Notes: a model not told the origin generated them from the letters alone. A stretch of 64,000 nt of DNA from Comamonas aquatica NBRC 14918 (GCF_000739875.1 NZ_BBJR01000038.1:62001-126000), one strand, 5' to 3'. Positions 27,245 to 35,400 are shown, numbered from the stretch's first letter. Translations and numbers: made by a program.

Positions 27245-27475
27245 CGTGGATGTTCCTCATATTTCCGGCGGCTGTTTGAACGCAGCGACGCAGGAGCGCA
27301 GTGAGTTCCGCCGGACAGCCGCCTGCAAGGCGCGCCTTTTCTTTCCCCGGTTTCTTTTGGCAAGACAAAAGAAATCGGGTCGCCGCCGCGCGATAAGCGG
27401 CCTCTGCAAGCAAACACACAACAAAAACATAGCTACATGCGCAATCCCCAAAAGCGCTAGAGCCAAAAAACACTA
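27245..27475 (-). repeat. Long repeat, copy 4, inverted and diverged
   Basis: Read on the minus strand it has, in order, a mini-repeat head (27425-27470, TAGCGCTTTTGG and ATGTAGCTATG), CCGCTTATCGCGCGGCGGC, a 14-base-pair hairpin (27346-27379, one G-U pair), and GGAACTCACTGCGCTCCTGC. This is the same order as copies 1-3. Confidence 0.72.
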
Positions 27476-27493
27476 AAAAAACACCCACCAAAC

Positions 27494-27527
27494 AAAAAGC
27501 CTGCTGACCACCAGGCCAGCAGGCTTT
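27494..27527 (-). terminator. Rho-independent terminator after the second Hsp70 gene
   Basis: On the minus strand an 11-base-pair stem (AAAGCCTGCTG pairing with CAGCAGGCTTT) closes a ten-base loop and ends in five T. It is about 38 bp past the Hsp70 stop, so this transcript ends before the repeat island. Confidence 0.85.
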
Positions 27528-27564
27528 GAAAAGCTCTTTTCACAAGCTGGAGCGAGGAGGCCGC

Positions 27565-29553
27565 TTACCCCTCGTCAGACGCAGTCTCCGCACGCACATC
27601 GAATTCCACCTTCCAGCGCTCCGTGCCGCCCACCGGCACGGCATTCAGCTCCAGGGTGCCAATGTCGGTGACGCGCGCCGCCAGGGTGACGGGGACGACC
27701 TCGCCAGCCGCGCGGCCGGCGGCGGGCAGGTGCAGTTCGATCTCCTGCAGCTCGACCAGCTCCTCGGGGCCCCAGAAGTCCAGCATGGTGCCCACGGCGT
27801 CACTGCGGCGCACGCTGGAGCCGAAGAAGCGCAGGCGCACGGGTTCGCCCACGACCAGGCCCAGCTCCAGGTCGCTCAGCGCGGCCTCGGTGCCCTCTTC
27901 CATGCCAAACGGGGCCAGGCACAGGGCGGAAATGGGCGGCTCCATGCCGGGGATGGCGGGCATGTTGGACTCCACGCCCACGTAGTACGACTGGGCCGTG
28001 CCGCCACGGATGCGCACGCCGCGGCCGGTGGTGGTGATGTGGCCGTAGTAGGCCGCTCCCCGGGCGACGGCCAGGTCCAGGTTGGCGCCATCCAGCAGGC
28101 GCGCGGGCTCGCAGGCCTCGTCGTCCAGCCAGCCGTTGATGACTTCCAGGATGCGCTGCTCGATCTGCGGGGCCTTGAGCACGCCGCCGTTGAACAGGAT
28201 GGCCGTGGGGTGCAGGAAGGTGGAGCCGTCCACCTGGTCACCGTTCAGGCCGTCGATCTCGGCCAGGGCGTGGACCTGGCGCGTCAGGAAGGCGGCCAAG
28301 TGGCGCGTGACGGCGGCGTCCTGCGCATAGGGCAGGCCCAGCTGCGTGAGCGCGGCGCGGGCGCGGATCTGGGGCTTGTCGCTGACCTGGACTTTGGGGA
28401 AGAAGCCTTCGACCAGCAGGGCCAGCACTTCGTCGCGCGTAACTTCGGTGCGGATGCTGCCGCCGATCAGCTTGCTGCCCCGGCTGGGCACGACCACGGG
28501 CACAGCCTGCAGGTGGGCATCGGCCAGCAATTGCTCTTTGGCGGCACGGCAGCCGTGGGCCAGGGCGCGGGTCTGCCAGGCGTCCAGCGGCTTGCCCTCT
28601 TGCGCCAGCTTGCGCGCCACGCCATAGGCCAGGGCCAGGTCCATGTTGTCGCCACCCAGCAGGATGTGCTCGCCCACGGCAATGCGCTGCAGCGCCAGGT
28701 TGCCGTCGCGCTCCAGCACGGCGATCAGGGACAGGTCGGTGGTGCCACCGCCCACGTCCACCACCAGGATGATGTCGCCGTGGCGCACCTGCTTGCGCCA
28801 CTGGCCGCCGCTGGCCTGGATCCAGCTGTACAGCGCGGCCTGGGGCTCTTCCAGCAGCGTCAGATTGTGGAAGCCGGCGGCCTTGCAGGCCTCGGCCGTC
28901 AGCTCGCGCGCGGCGGGGTCGAACGAGGCGGGGATGGTGACGGTGATGTCTTGCTGGGCGAACGGGGCCTCGGGGTGGGCCTGCTCCCAGGCCCAGCGCA
29001 GGTGTTCCAGATAGCGTGTGGAGGCGGTCAGCGGCGAGATGCGCGCGACTTCAGCCGGGGCATCGGCCGGCAGGATGGCCGCGCGGCGGTCCACACCGGG
29101 GTGGCACAGCCAGCTTTTGGCGCTGGACACCAGGCGGATGGGCGTGGCCGCGCCGCGGCTGCGGGCGAATTCGCCGGTGATGAAGGCGCTGTCGGCTGCG
29201 TGTGGCGCCTGGCCGGGCAGCGTGCGCTCGGCCACGGTCAGTTCGCTCTCGTGCGGCAGGTACAGGAAGGAGGGCAGCAGCGGCTGGCCCGCCACGCTGG
29301 CGGGCGCGGTGAGCTGGGGAATGTCCAGCACGCCCTGCACCACCTGTTCGCCGTCGCTGGCGGCCTTGTCCACATAGGACAGCGCGCAGTGCGTGGTGCC
29401 CAGGTCAATGCCGATGCTGTAGCGCGCGCCCGCAGTTTTCAAGCCATTTTGGCCTGCAGCGCTGGTGGTGTCTTCGCTGGGTGCTACGGTATTTGCAGGC
29501 GCGGCCGCGGGTGGTACCGCCCCGGCGGCGGCGATGGAAGCCAGCATGTTCAT
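27565..29553 (-). CDS. Hsp70-family protein, DUF2760 partner
   Basis: A 662-residue DnaK-like ATPase lacking a classical substrate-binding domain. The phosphate-1 motif IDLGTTHC begins near residue 49, VVDVGGGTTDLSL is the second, and ILFNGGVLKAPQIEQRI the adenosine motif. The first 45 residues form an unusual extension, of which about 21-40 is encoded by a dispersed repeat. The stop of the DUF2760 gene lies three bases upstream of the ATG, so the two are tightly linked. It is paralogous to the 958-residue Hsp70 at 21-24 kb, with the same order of motifs. The client is unknown. Confidence 0.88.
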   Translation of the reverse strand: MNMLASIAAAGAVPPAAAPANTVAPSEDTTSAAGQNGLKTAGARYSIGIDLGTTHCALSYVDKAASDGEQVVQGVLDIPQLTAPASVAGQPLLPSFLYLPHESELTVAERTLPGQAPHAADSAFITGEFARSRGAATPIRLVSSAKSWLCHPGVDRRAAILPADAPAEVARISPLTASTRYLEHLRWAWEQAHPEAPFAQQDITVTIPASFDPAARELTAEACKAAGFHNLTLLEEPQAALYSWIQASGGQWRKQVRHGDIILVVDVGGGTTDLSLIAVLERDGNLALQRIAVGEHILLGGDNMDLALAYGVARKLAQEGKPLDAWQTRALAHGCRAAKEQLLADAHLQAVPVVVPSRGSKLIGGSIRTEVTRDEVLALLVEGFFPKVQVSDKPQIRARAALTQLGLPYAQDAAVTRHLAAFLTRQVHALAEIDGLNGDQVDGSTFLHPTAILFNGGVLKAPQIEQRILEVINGWLDDEACEPARLLDGANLDLAVARGAAYYGHITTTGRGVRIRGGTAQSYYVGVESNMPAIPGMEPPISALCLAPFGMEEGTEAALSDLELGLVVGEPVRLRFFGSSVRRSDAVGTMLDFWGPEELVELQEIELHLPAAGRAAGEVVPVTLAARVTDIGTLELNAVPVGGTERWKVEFDVRAETASDEG
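29437..29497. repeat. Dispersed repeat inside the second Hsp70 gene
   Basis: TTTTCAAGCCATTTTGGCCT, then GCAGCGCTGG...CTTCGCTGGGTGCTACGG. It encodes NTVAPSEDTTSAAGQNGLK, the same frame and nearly the same peptide as copy A in the other Hsp70 gene, but at the N-terminus. Confidence 0.7.
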
Positions 29554-29556
29554 GGT

Positions 29557-30186
29557 TTACAGCTCCACCTCGGCCTGGGCCAGCACCTTGGCGGCCTGGG
29601 GGTCGGTCAGCTGAGGCAGCTGCACCTGCGTCACCTGCCAGCCGCGGTGGCCCAGGGTGCCGGTGAAGGGCGCCTGGCCGACGACATGGCCGGTCAGGCG
29701 CACGGCGGCGGCGTCAAACCCGGCGGGCAAGGTGATGCGCGCGCCCTCGGCCTCGGGGCGCACGGGGGCGATCGTGAAGTGCTCACCCAGCACCTTGCGG
29801 CAGCCGGCGTGCACCACGCGGGCGGCGGCGCCAATCTCGGCGTCGGTGTAGGGGGGCACGTCTTCCTGGATGAAGTCCACGAAGCGCGCCTCGCGCTGCA
29901 GCAGGCCCAGCAGTTGCAGGGCGGCGGTGTCGGTGGGTACCTCGACGCGCAGCTCGACCGTCTTTTCGACGATGGTTTCCACGGGCACTTCCACGCGGAC
30001 CTCGACGATCTTCTCGACGGGCACCTCGACACGGATTTCGCGCGGCGCGACGTCGGCGGCCAGGGCCTCACCGGCGCGCAGGCGGGTCACATCGGCGGCC
30101 AGGCGGCCATTGCCCAGGATGGCGAAGAAGCTGCCGATCGCGATGGCGATGCGGCTCAGGAACGAGGGAGGGGTATTGGAGCTCAT
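29557..30186 (-). CDS. DUF2760 protein
   Basis: A 209-residue protein that matches DUF2760, a family I know as an Hsp70 neighbour. The N-terminal SFLSRIAIAIGSFFAILGNG segment is hydrophobic and could anchor it. Residues 51-84 contain three near-repeats of RVEVPVEKIVE, probably an extended coiled or strand-rich linker. The C-terminal domain includes ALQLLGLLQREARFVDFIQE and a conserved HAGCRKVL. The start at 30186 is chosen for the family N-terminus; the frame is open further upstream. It is first in a two-gene unit with Hsp70. Confidence 0.82.
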   Translation of the reverse strand: MSSNTPPSFLSRIAIAIGSFFAILGNGRLAADVTRLRAGEALAADVAPREIRVEVPVEKIVEVRVEVPVETIVEKTVELRVEVPTDTAALQLLGLLQREARFVDFIQEDVPPYTDAEIGAAARVVHAGCRKVLGEHFTIAPVRPEAEGARITLPAGFDAAAVRLTGHVVGQAPFTGTLGHRGWQVTQVQLPQLTDPQAAKVLAQAEVEL

Positions 30187-30762
30187 GGTGGGTCTCAGGC
30201 CAGGCCGGCATCCGTGCACAGGCACCGGGGATGCAGGTCCGCAAAAAATGGGGACAGGGCGCGCGGGGCGGGGCCGCGCCACACGCCGGCTGACGGGCGC
30301 GCGCCCGCAGGAGGGCCGATGTTACCCAAAGCCCTATGCCTTGACCGGCGCCAAGGCTTCCGGGCGAATGTCGCACTGCTGCGTGCCGGCATCCGCATCG
30401 CACCATAATGGTGCCTTCACATCCATCCTTCCCATGGTCTCCACGCTCGCACCGACCCTCGCCGGCTTGCGCCTTGCGGCTTTCGCCCAGGTGCCGCAGG
30501 CCTGTGCCCGCGTGCTGCGGCACCAGCGCACACGCCGCCATGGCGTGCCGACCGCCTTCGTGAGCCTCAGCGGCGTCACGGCCATGCTTTCCGCCGCCGT
30601 GCGGAAGGTGTAAGACCCACACCCTCTTCCCTCCGCACGGCCGCCACCTCTTGCACACCGCAAGGGCGCCTGCGCCACCACGGCCCCACCACGTCTGCTG
30701 CGACGTTCCGGCCCCGCCACGCGCCCGTTCTCCCCCTCCCCCGGAACCGACGAGCTTGCACC
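30187..30762. other. 576 bp intergenic region with a palindrome at 30400-30414
   Basis: Two divergent transcripts start from this region (DUF2760 leftward, the solenoid gene rightward). It contains a perfect 15-base palindrome, GCACCAT-A-ATGGTGC, with CATAAT inside that could serve as a -10 element. A 59-codon frame from 30434 to 30613 has no homology that I recognise and is not called. Confidence 0.5.
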
Positions 30763-31641
30763 ATGGACATGGAACTGACCCAAACCTTCTTGCGCGGCAA
30801 AAACCCCTGCGCCACCGGCTACCGCTGGTTTGTGCGCCACGAGCTGGGCGGGAAGGACTACCAGAGCGCTATGGACACCCAGGTGCGCGCCGGCCGCGTC
30901 GAGGATGCGCGCTGGCTGCTGCAGAACTTCGGCCCTACCAACACGGTGCTGGAGCTGGACCACCTGGAGGCCGACCACTGCGTGTTCGCCGGCACGCTGA
31001 TCGTGCACGGCGACGTGCGCGTGCCCGGCCAGCTGCTGGTGGGCCGCAGCCTGCAGGTGGGCGGGGGTCTGCGCGCCGGCCAGGTGGAGGTGGGCGAGGA
31101 CCTGCACAGCGGCGGCGCCCTCTTTGCCGACACGCTGCTGCAGGCCGGTGGCAGCATCAAGGCGGCCTGGAGCGTGGACGTGCAGGGCCAGCTGCGCGCC
31201 GAGGAGCTGCGCACCGGCTGGGAGCTGCGTTGCGGCGGCCCGGTGGCGCTGCGCGGCAGCGCCTTCATCGGCCAGGACGTGGAGGTGCAGGCCGGCCTGC
31301 ACTGCGGCAAGGGCCTGCGCGCCGGGGGTGCGGTGGCAGTGCAGGGGCTGCTGGAGGTGGGCGACGGCCTGGCGGCCCAGGGCGACATCGTCTGCGGCAA
31401 CCACATCCAGGCCGGCTGGGGCATCAAGGCGCGCGGCGACATCCGTGCGGCCTGCAGCATCCGCGCGGGCGAAACCCTGCAGGCCGAGGGCGAGATCGCC
31501 GCTGGCCCGGGCTATGACGTGTTTGCCGGCATGAACGTGCAGATGGACGCCTGGCCGGACTGCGCCTGGGTGCGCGCCCTGCGCAAGCCGCAGGCCCTGA
31601 TCAGCGGCTGGTGGGAAGAGCAGGCGCCGGCCTGGGCCTGA
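30763..31641 (+). CDS. Beta-solenoid-like repeat protein (bactofilin-like look), unknown function
   Basis: A 292-residue soluble protein. Residues 1-55 form a small domain with FLRGKNPCATGYRWFVRHEL, which I have seen in other uncharacterised proteins. From about 65 to 265 the sequence is a run of short strands with regular Gly and hydrophobic spacing: VFAGTLIVHGDVRVPGQLLV, LQVGGGLRAGQVEVGEDLHS, and so on, as in polymer-forming bactofilins or other right-handed solenoids. The C-terminus is Trp-rich. No signal peptide or membrane span is present. It could be a scaffold protein; that is inference from composition only. Confidence 0.78.
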   Translation: MDMELTQTFLRGKNPCATGYRWFVRHELGGKDYQSAMDTQVRAGRVEDARWLLQNFGPTNTVLELDHLEADHCVFAGTLIVHGDVRVPGQLLVGRSLQVGGGLRAGQVEVGEDLHSGGALFADTLLQAGGSIKAAWSVDVQGQLRAEELRTGWELRCGGPVALRGSAFIGQDVEVQAGLHCGKGLRAGGAVAVQGLLEVGDGLAAQGDIVCGNHIQAGWGIKARGDIRAACSIRAGETLQAEGEIAAGPGYDVFAGMNVQMDAWPDCAWVRALRKPQALISGWWEEQAPAWA

Positions 31642-31732
31642 GCCCACGGCCCCGCGCCCGGGCCGCATGGCCGACCGACCCGCCGCCGCGCGCTATGCTT
31701 GCGGCTTTCCTGACCTGCGCGAGCGCCCAACC

Positions 31733-32131
31733 ATGCCCCCTGAGATCGAAGCCGTAGACGCCCAAAAGCACCGCCGCGGGCTGTCGCGCATCTGGCACGC
31801 CTATGGCTATTCCGTGGCCGGCCTGGTCACGGGCTTCAGGGAGTCGGCCGCCTTTCGCCAGGAAGTGCTGCTGGCGCTGTGCCTGCTGCCCGCCAGCTTC
31901 TGGCTGGGGCAGACCTGGGTGGAAACCGCGCTGCTGGCCGTGGTCGTGGTGCTGGTGCTGATCACCGAGCTGCTGAACACAGGCATCGAGGCGGCCATCG
32001 ACCGCATCGGCCCGGAATGGCACGCCCTGTCCAAGATGGCCAAGGACGTGGGCAGCGCCGCCGTGCTGCTGAGCCTGCTGCTGTGCGGCGGCGTCTGGGC
32101 GGCGGCACTGTACCAGCGCTTCGGCGGCTGA
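31733..32131 (+). CDS. dgkA: Diacylglycerol kinase
   Basis: A 132-residue membrane enzyme that phosphorylates diacylglycerol to phosphatidate, recycling lipid head-group by-products. Three hydrophobic helices are visible. The signature ITELLNTGIEAAIDRIGPEW then HALSKMAKDVGSAAV contains the catalytic Glu and metal-binding residues. The start at 31733 gives a normal soluble N-terminus; an upstream in-frame ATG at 31667 lacks support. Confidence 0.92.
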   Translation: MPPEIEAVDAQKHRRGLSRIWHAYGYSVAGLVTGFRESAAFRQEVLLALCLLPASFWLGQTWVETALLAVVVVLVLITELLNTGIEAAIDRIGPEWHALSKMAKDVGSAAVLLSLLLCGGVWAAALYQRFGG

Positions 32132-32205
32132 TTGCCCGCACCGCCGCCGTGCCGCGGCGGCGCGCCGTACACTGCGCAGTCACTGTTTCTTCGAGGGCCC
32201 ACCCC

Positions 32206-32910
32206 GTGTTCACCGGCATCATCCAAGCCGTGGCAAGCATTGCCGCGCTGCACGACCAGGACGGTCTGCGCACCTTCACCATGGAATTTCCCGCAGGCTT
32301 CTGCCAGGACCTGGCGATTGGCGCCAGCGTCTCGCACGACGGCGTGTGCCTGACGGTGACCGAGTTGCTGTCGCCCACCCGCGCCACCTTCGACGTGATG
32401 CAGCAGAGCCTGGCCATCACCACGCTGGGCCAGTACCAGGTGGGCGACGTGCTGAACGTGGAGCGCGCCGCCAAGGATGGCGCCGAGATCGGCGGCCACC
32501 CGCTGTCCGGCCACGTCGATTTCACCGCGTCGGTGCTGGAGGTGCTGAGCACCGAAACCAACCACAAGATCCGCTTCGGCATCCCCGAGGCCTTCCGCCC
32601 CTACGTGTTCGCCAAGGGCTACATCGCCATCAATGGCGCCAGCCTGACGGTGGCCGAGGTGGACCGCCAGGCCGGCTGGTTCGAGGTCTGGCTGATCCCC
32701 GAGACCCTGCGCATGACGGTCTTCGGCCACAAGCGCGTGGGCGACCTGGTCAACATCGAGATCGAACGCAGCACCCAGGTGGTGGTGGACACGGTGCGCG
32801 AGACCGTCGAGGCCAGCCTGGGCCGCCTCAAGCCGGTGCTGGAAGCCCTGCTGCAGGAAAAAGGCCTGCGTCTGGACGACTTCGTGGACGTGCCGCGCAT
32901 GCCGTCCTGA
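32206..32910 (+). CDS. ribE: Riboflavin synthase alpha chain (E. coli type)
   Basis: A 234-residue enzyme that dismutates two 6,7-dimethyl-8-ribityllumazine molecules to riboflavin. The internal duplication is clear: FTGIIQAVASI and VCLTVTEL in the first lumazine-binding half; ISINGASLTV-like sequence and IPETLRMTVFG in the second. The match is to the E. coli form, including EIGGHPLSGHVDF and a long C-terminal VVVDTVRETVEASL helix. The start is GTG at 32206, which gives the canonical VFTGII N-terminus. A strong terminator follows. No other rib genes are nearby. Confidence 0.92.
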   Translation: MFTGIIQAVASIAALHDQDGLRTFTMEFPAGFCQDLAIGASVSHDGVCLTVTELLSPTRATFDVMQQSLAITTLGQYQVGDVLNVERAAKDGAEIGGHPLSGHVDFTASVLEVLSTETNHKIRFGIPEAFRPYVFAKGYIAINGASLTVAEVDRQAGWFEVWLIPETLRMTVFGHKRVGDLVNIEIERSTQVVVDTVRETVEASLGRLKPVLEALLQEKGLRLDDFVDVPRMPS

Positions 32911-32932
32911 GCCGGGCGATTGCATGCCGCAA

Positions 32933-32976
32933 CGGCCTGCCACGCAGATACAGCGTGCGCAGGCCGCTATTTTTTT
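32933..32976 (+). terminator. Rho-independent terminator after ribE
   Basis: CGGCCTGC and GCAGGCCG form an outer stem and CACGC with GCGTG an inner stem around AGATACA. CTA and seven T follow. Confidence 0.85.
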
Positions 32977-33430
32977 CAGCGCTGCACGGCGGCAGCGCGG
33001 CCGCATACACCGGCACCGGCGGCAGGGTGGCGCCGCAACTCGATGGCACCTAGCAGCGAGCGCCCCACAGGTCCACCTGCACCAGCCTGCTGCGCGGGCC
33101 CAAGCTGCTGCGGTGGCGGCAGCGCCTGCAGGCCCCACGCCCCACCATCGCCAACCACCAACCCCGGCCACCGGGCTGCGCCGGGTGGCAGACCAGGCCC
33201 CCTGACAGCCTCAGCGCTGCAGGCGCAGCCCGGGCACGGCGCTGGCCGCCAGCGCACCATGGCAGGGCGGGGTCATGCAGGGCCCACATGACCTCCTTCC
33301 GTTTCATCGTTATGACAGGGCCAGCATTTACGGGATAGTTGATGCAAGTGCTTGACGCAGCGCAGCCACCACGATCTGCCGCGATCAGCACGACCCTTGC
33401 CCCGCCTGCTGTTTTGGAAGGAAAAGAAGA
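32977..33430. other. 454 bp without a supported gene
   Basis: GC-rich sequence with no frame showing homology or protein-like composition. The last 130 bp are less GC-rich and should contain the promoter of the binding-protein gene at 33431. Confidence 0.5.
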
Positions 33431-34333
33431 ATGCGCTTTCTGGTACGTCGCCTCACCCTGGCCTGTTCGCTGTTGACCGCCGCCCTGGGCGCCCATGCCC
33501 AATCCGTGGAGGGCAGCACGCTGTCCAAGATCGAGAAGGCCGGCAAGGTCGTGATCGGGGTGCGCGAAAGCTCGGCCCCGATGGCCTATGCGCTGGGCTC
33601 CAACAGCAAGTTCGTGGGCTACCACGTGGAGCTGTGCGAGAAGGTGCTGGCGCAGATCGCCCCCAAGGCCACCATCGAATACCTGTCGATGACGGCGCAA
33701 AACACCCTGCCCCTGGTGCAGAACGGCACGGTGGACCTGGGCTGCGGCCCGACGACCAACAACCTGGGCCGCCAAAAGCAGGTGGCCTTCGCCCTGACCA
33801 CCTACGTCAGCGAGGTGCGCATGGCCGTGCGCGCGGATTCGCCCGTGACCTCGTTCAAGCAGCTCAACGGCAAGACCGTGGCCGCCTCGGCCGGCACCAC
33901 CGCCGTGCAGCTGCTGCGCAAGTACGGCCGCGAGCACAACGTGGAACTGCCCACCGTGCTGGGCAAGGACCACTTTGAAAGCTTTCTGATGCTGGAGTCG
34001 GGCCGCGCCGAAGCCTTTGTGCTGGACGACAACCTGCTGGCCGGCGTGATCGCCAACTCCAAGGCGCCCCAGGGCTACAAGATCGTCGGCGAGGTGCTGG
34101 GCTCGGAACCCATCGCCCTGCTGTTCCGCAAGGACGACCCGAGCTTCAAGCAGGCCGTGGACGGGGCGCTGCGCCAGATGATGCAGTCTGGCGAAGTGGC
34201 CAAGATCTACGACAAGTGGTTCATGCAGCCCATCCCGCCCAAGGGTGCGCCGCTGAACCTGCCCATGGGCGACACGCTCAAGCGCCTGATGCAGGAGCCC
34301 AACGACAAGCCGCTGGAAGCCTACGCCAGCTGA
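33431..34333 (+). CDS. Amino-acid ABC transporter substrate-binding protein, orphan
   Basis: A 300-residue periplasmic protein of family 3, GltI/GlnH-like. A Sec signal peptide (RLTLACSLLTAALGAHAQS) precedes a mature start with LSKIEKAGKVVIGVRESSAP. Other marks are FVGYHVELCEKVL, LVQNGTVDLGCGPTTNN and VAASAGTTAVQLLRKY. Aspartate or glutamate is a plausible ligand by family. No permease or ATPase gene is adjacent. A good GGAAGGAAAAG site precedes the ATG and a strong terminator follows, so it is a monocistronic gene. Confidence 0.88.
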   Translation: MRFLVRRLTLACSLLTAALGAHAQSVEGSTLSKIEKAGKVVIGVRESSAPMAYALGSNSKFVGYHVELCEKVLAQIAPKATIEYLSMTAQNTLPLVQNGTVDLGCGPTTNNLGRQKQVAFALTTYVSEVRMAVRADSPVTSFKQLNGKTVAASAGTTAVQLLRKYGREHNVELPTVLGKDHFESFLMLESGRAEAFVLDDNLLAGVIANSKAPQGYKIVGEVLGSEPIALLFRKDDPSFKQAVDGALRQMMQSGEVAKIYDKWFMQPIPPKGAPLNLPMGDTLKRLMQEPNDKPLEAYAS

Positions 34334-34431
34334 ACGGGCTGCGCACTCGGCCGCTCGGTAGCTATGTAAACCAAAGCGGCTGGCGCACGCCAAACATGGG
34401 TTTCACACCCATTGCGACTTGAAACCGAATC

Positions 34432-34460
34432 AGGAGCTGCGCCAGCAGCTCCTTTTTTTT
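34432..34460 (+). terminator. Rho-independent terminator after the orphan binding protein
   Basis: Arms AGGAGCTGC and GCAGCTCCT enclose GCCA and run into a T tract of eight. It ends against the stop codon of the convergent LysR gene. Confidence 0.88.
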
Positions 34461-35400
34461 ATGGCTTCGCCGGCACCGACCAGCCTTCGGCCGAGGCCAG
34501 CATGAAATCGCCCGCGGCCGCCTGCAGCCAGGTGCGCAGCGCCTGCAGCGGCGGGTAGTCGCCGCGGCTGGTGGGCCAGACCAGGTAGTAGCGCTCGGCG
34601 CTTTCCATCTCCGGCAGCTGCGGCAGGGCGCGCACCAGGTCGCCCTGGGCCAGCTCGCGCTCGATCAGAAAGCGCGGCAGCAGCGCCACGCCGACGCCGG
34701 CAATCGCCGCCTGCGCGGCGGTGGCGAACTGGTCGAACAGCATGCCCTGCGGATCGCCACTGGTCACGGCATGGCCGTGCAGCCAGCGCCGCCACGCATC
34801 CGGGCGCGAGGCCAGGTGCAGCAGCGGCGCCTGCAGCAGATCCTGCGGCTGGCTGAAGCCGTACTGCGCCTGCACCTGCGGGCTGCAGGCCGGCACCACG
34901 GTCTCGGTCATCAGCAGCGCCATCTCGGCCCCCGGCCAGTGCGGCAGGCCGAAATGGATGGCGGCGTCCACAGCCTCGAGCTGGAAGTCGAACTGCGACA
35001 GCCGCGTGGTCAGGTTGATGGTGATGCCAGGGTGCGCGCTGAGGAACTGCGGCAGCCGCGGCGCCAGCCAGCGCGTGCCGAAGGTGGGCAGGATGGCCAG
35101 GTTCAGGCTGCCGCCCTGGGGATTGGCCTTGAAGCCCAGCGTGGCACTGGCGATGCGCGCCAGCGCGCCGCGGATCTCCTGCGCATAGGCATGGCCGGCG
35201 GGGCTCAGGCGCACGGTCTGGCGCTCGCGCACGAACAGCTCGGCCTGCAGGCGCTCTTCCAGCGCGCGGATCTGCCGGCTGACGGCGCTTTGCGTCAGGT
35301 GCAGCTCGGCTGCCGCTGCCGTGAAGCTCTGGTGCCGCGCCGCCGCCTCGAAGGCGCACAGCAGGGACATGGGGGGCAGGAAACGGCGGGACAGCTGCAT
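34459..35400 (-). CDS. LysR-family regulator, GcvA-like
   Basis: A 313-residue LysR regulator. The winged helix shows SLLCAFEAAARHQSFTAAAA and LTQSAVSRQIRALEERLQAE; the effector domain includes LNLAILPTFGTRWLAPRL, the GcvA/AmpR-type signature. It is divergent from the 2-oxoadipate and aminotransferase genes, and the shared region contains a pair of TGACC dyads. I infer that it controls that operon, probably in response to a lysine-breakdown intermediate. Confidence 0.87.
   Translation of the reverse strand: MQLSRRFLPPMSLLCAFEAAARHQSFTAAAAELHLTQSAVSRQIRALEERLQAELFVRERQTVRLSPAGHAYAQEIRGALARIASATLGFKANPQGGSLNLAILPTFGTRWLAPRLPQFLSAHPGITINLTTRLSQFDFQLEAVDAAIHFGLPHWPGAEMALLMTETVVPACSPQVQAQYGFSQPQDLLQAPLLHLASRPDAWRRWLHGHAVTSGDPQGMLFDQFATAAQAAIAGVGVALLPRFLIERELAQGDLVRALPQLPEMESAERYYLVWPTSRGDYPPLQALRTWLQAAAGDFMLASAEGWSVPAKP

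Noticed and set aside
30434-30613. 59-codon plus-strand frame with a hydrophobic start
   Set aside because: No ribosome binding site, no homology known to me, and a basic tail typical of chance frames; kept only as a note in the intergenic entry.
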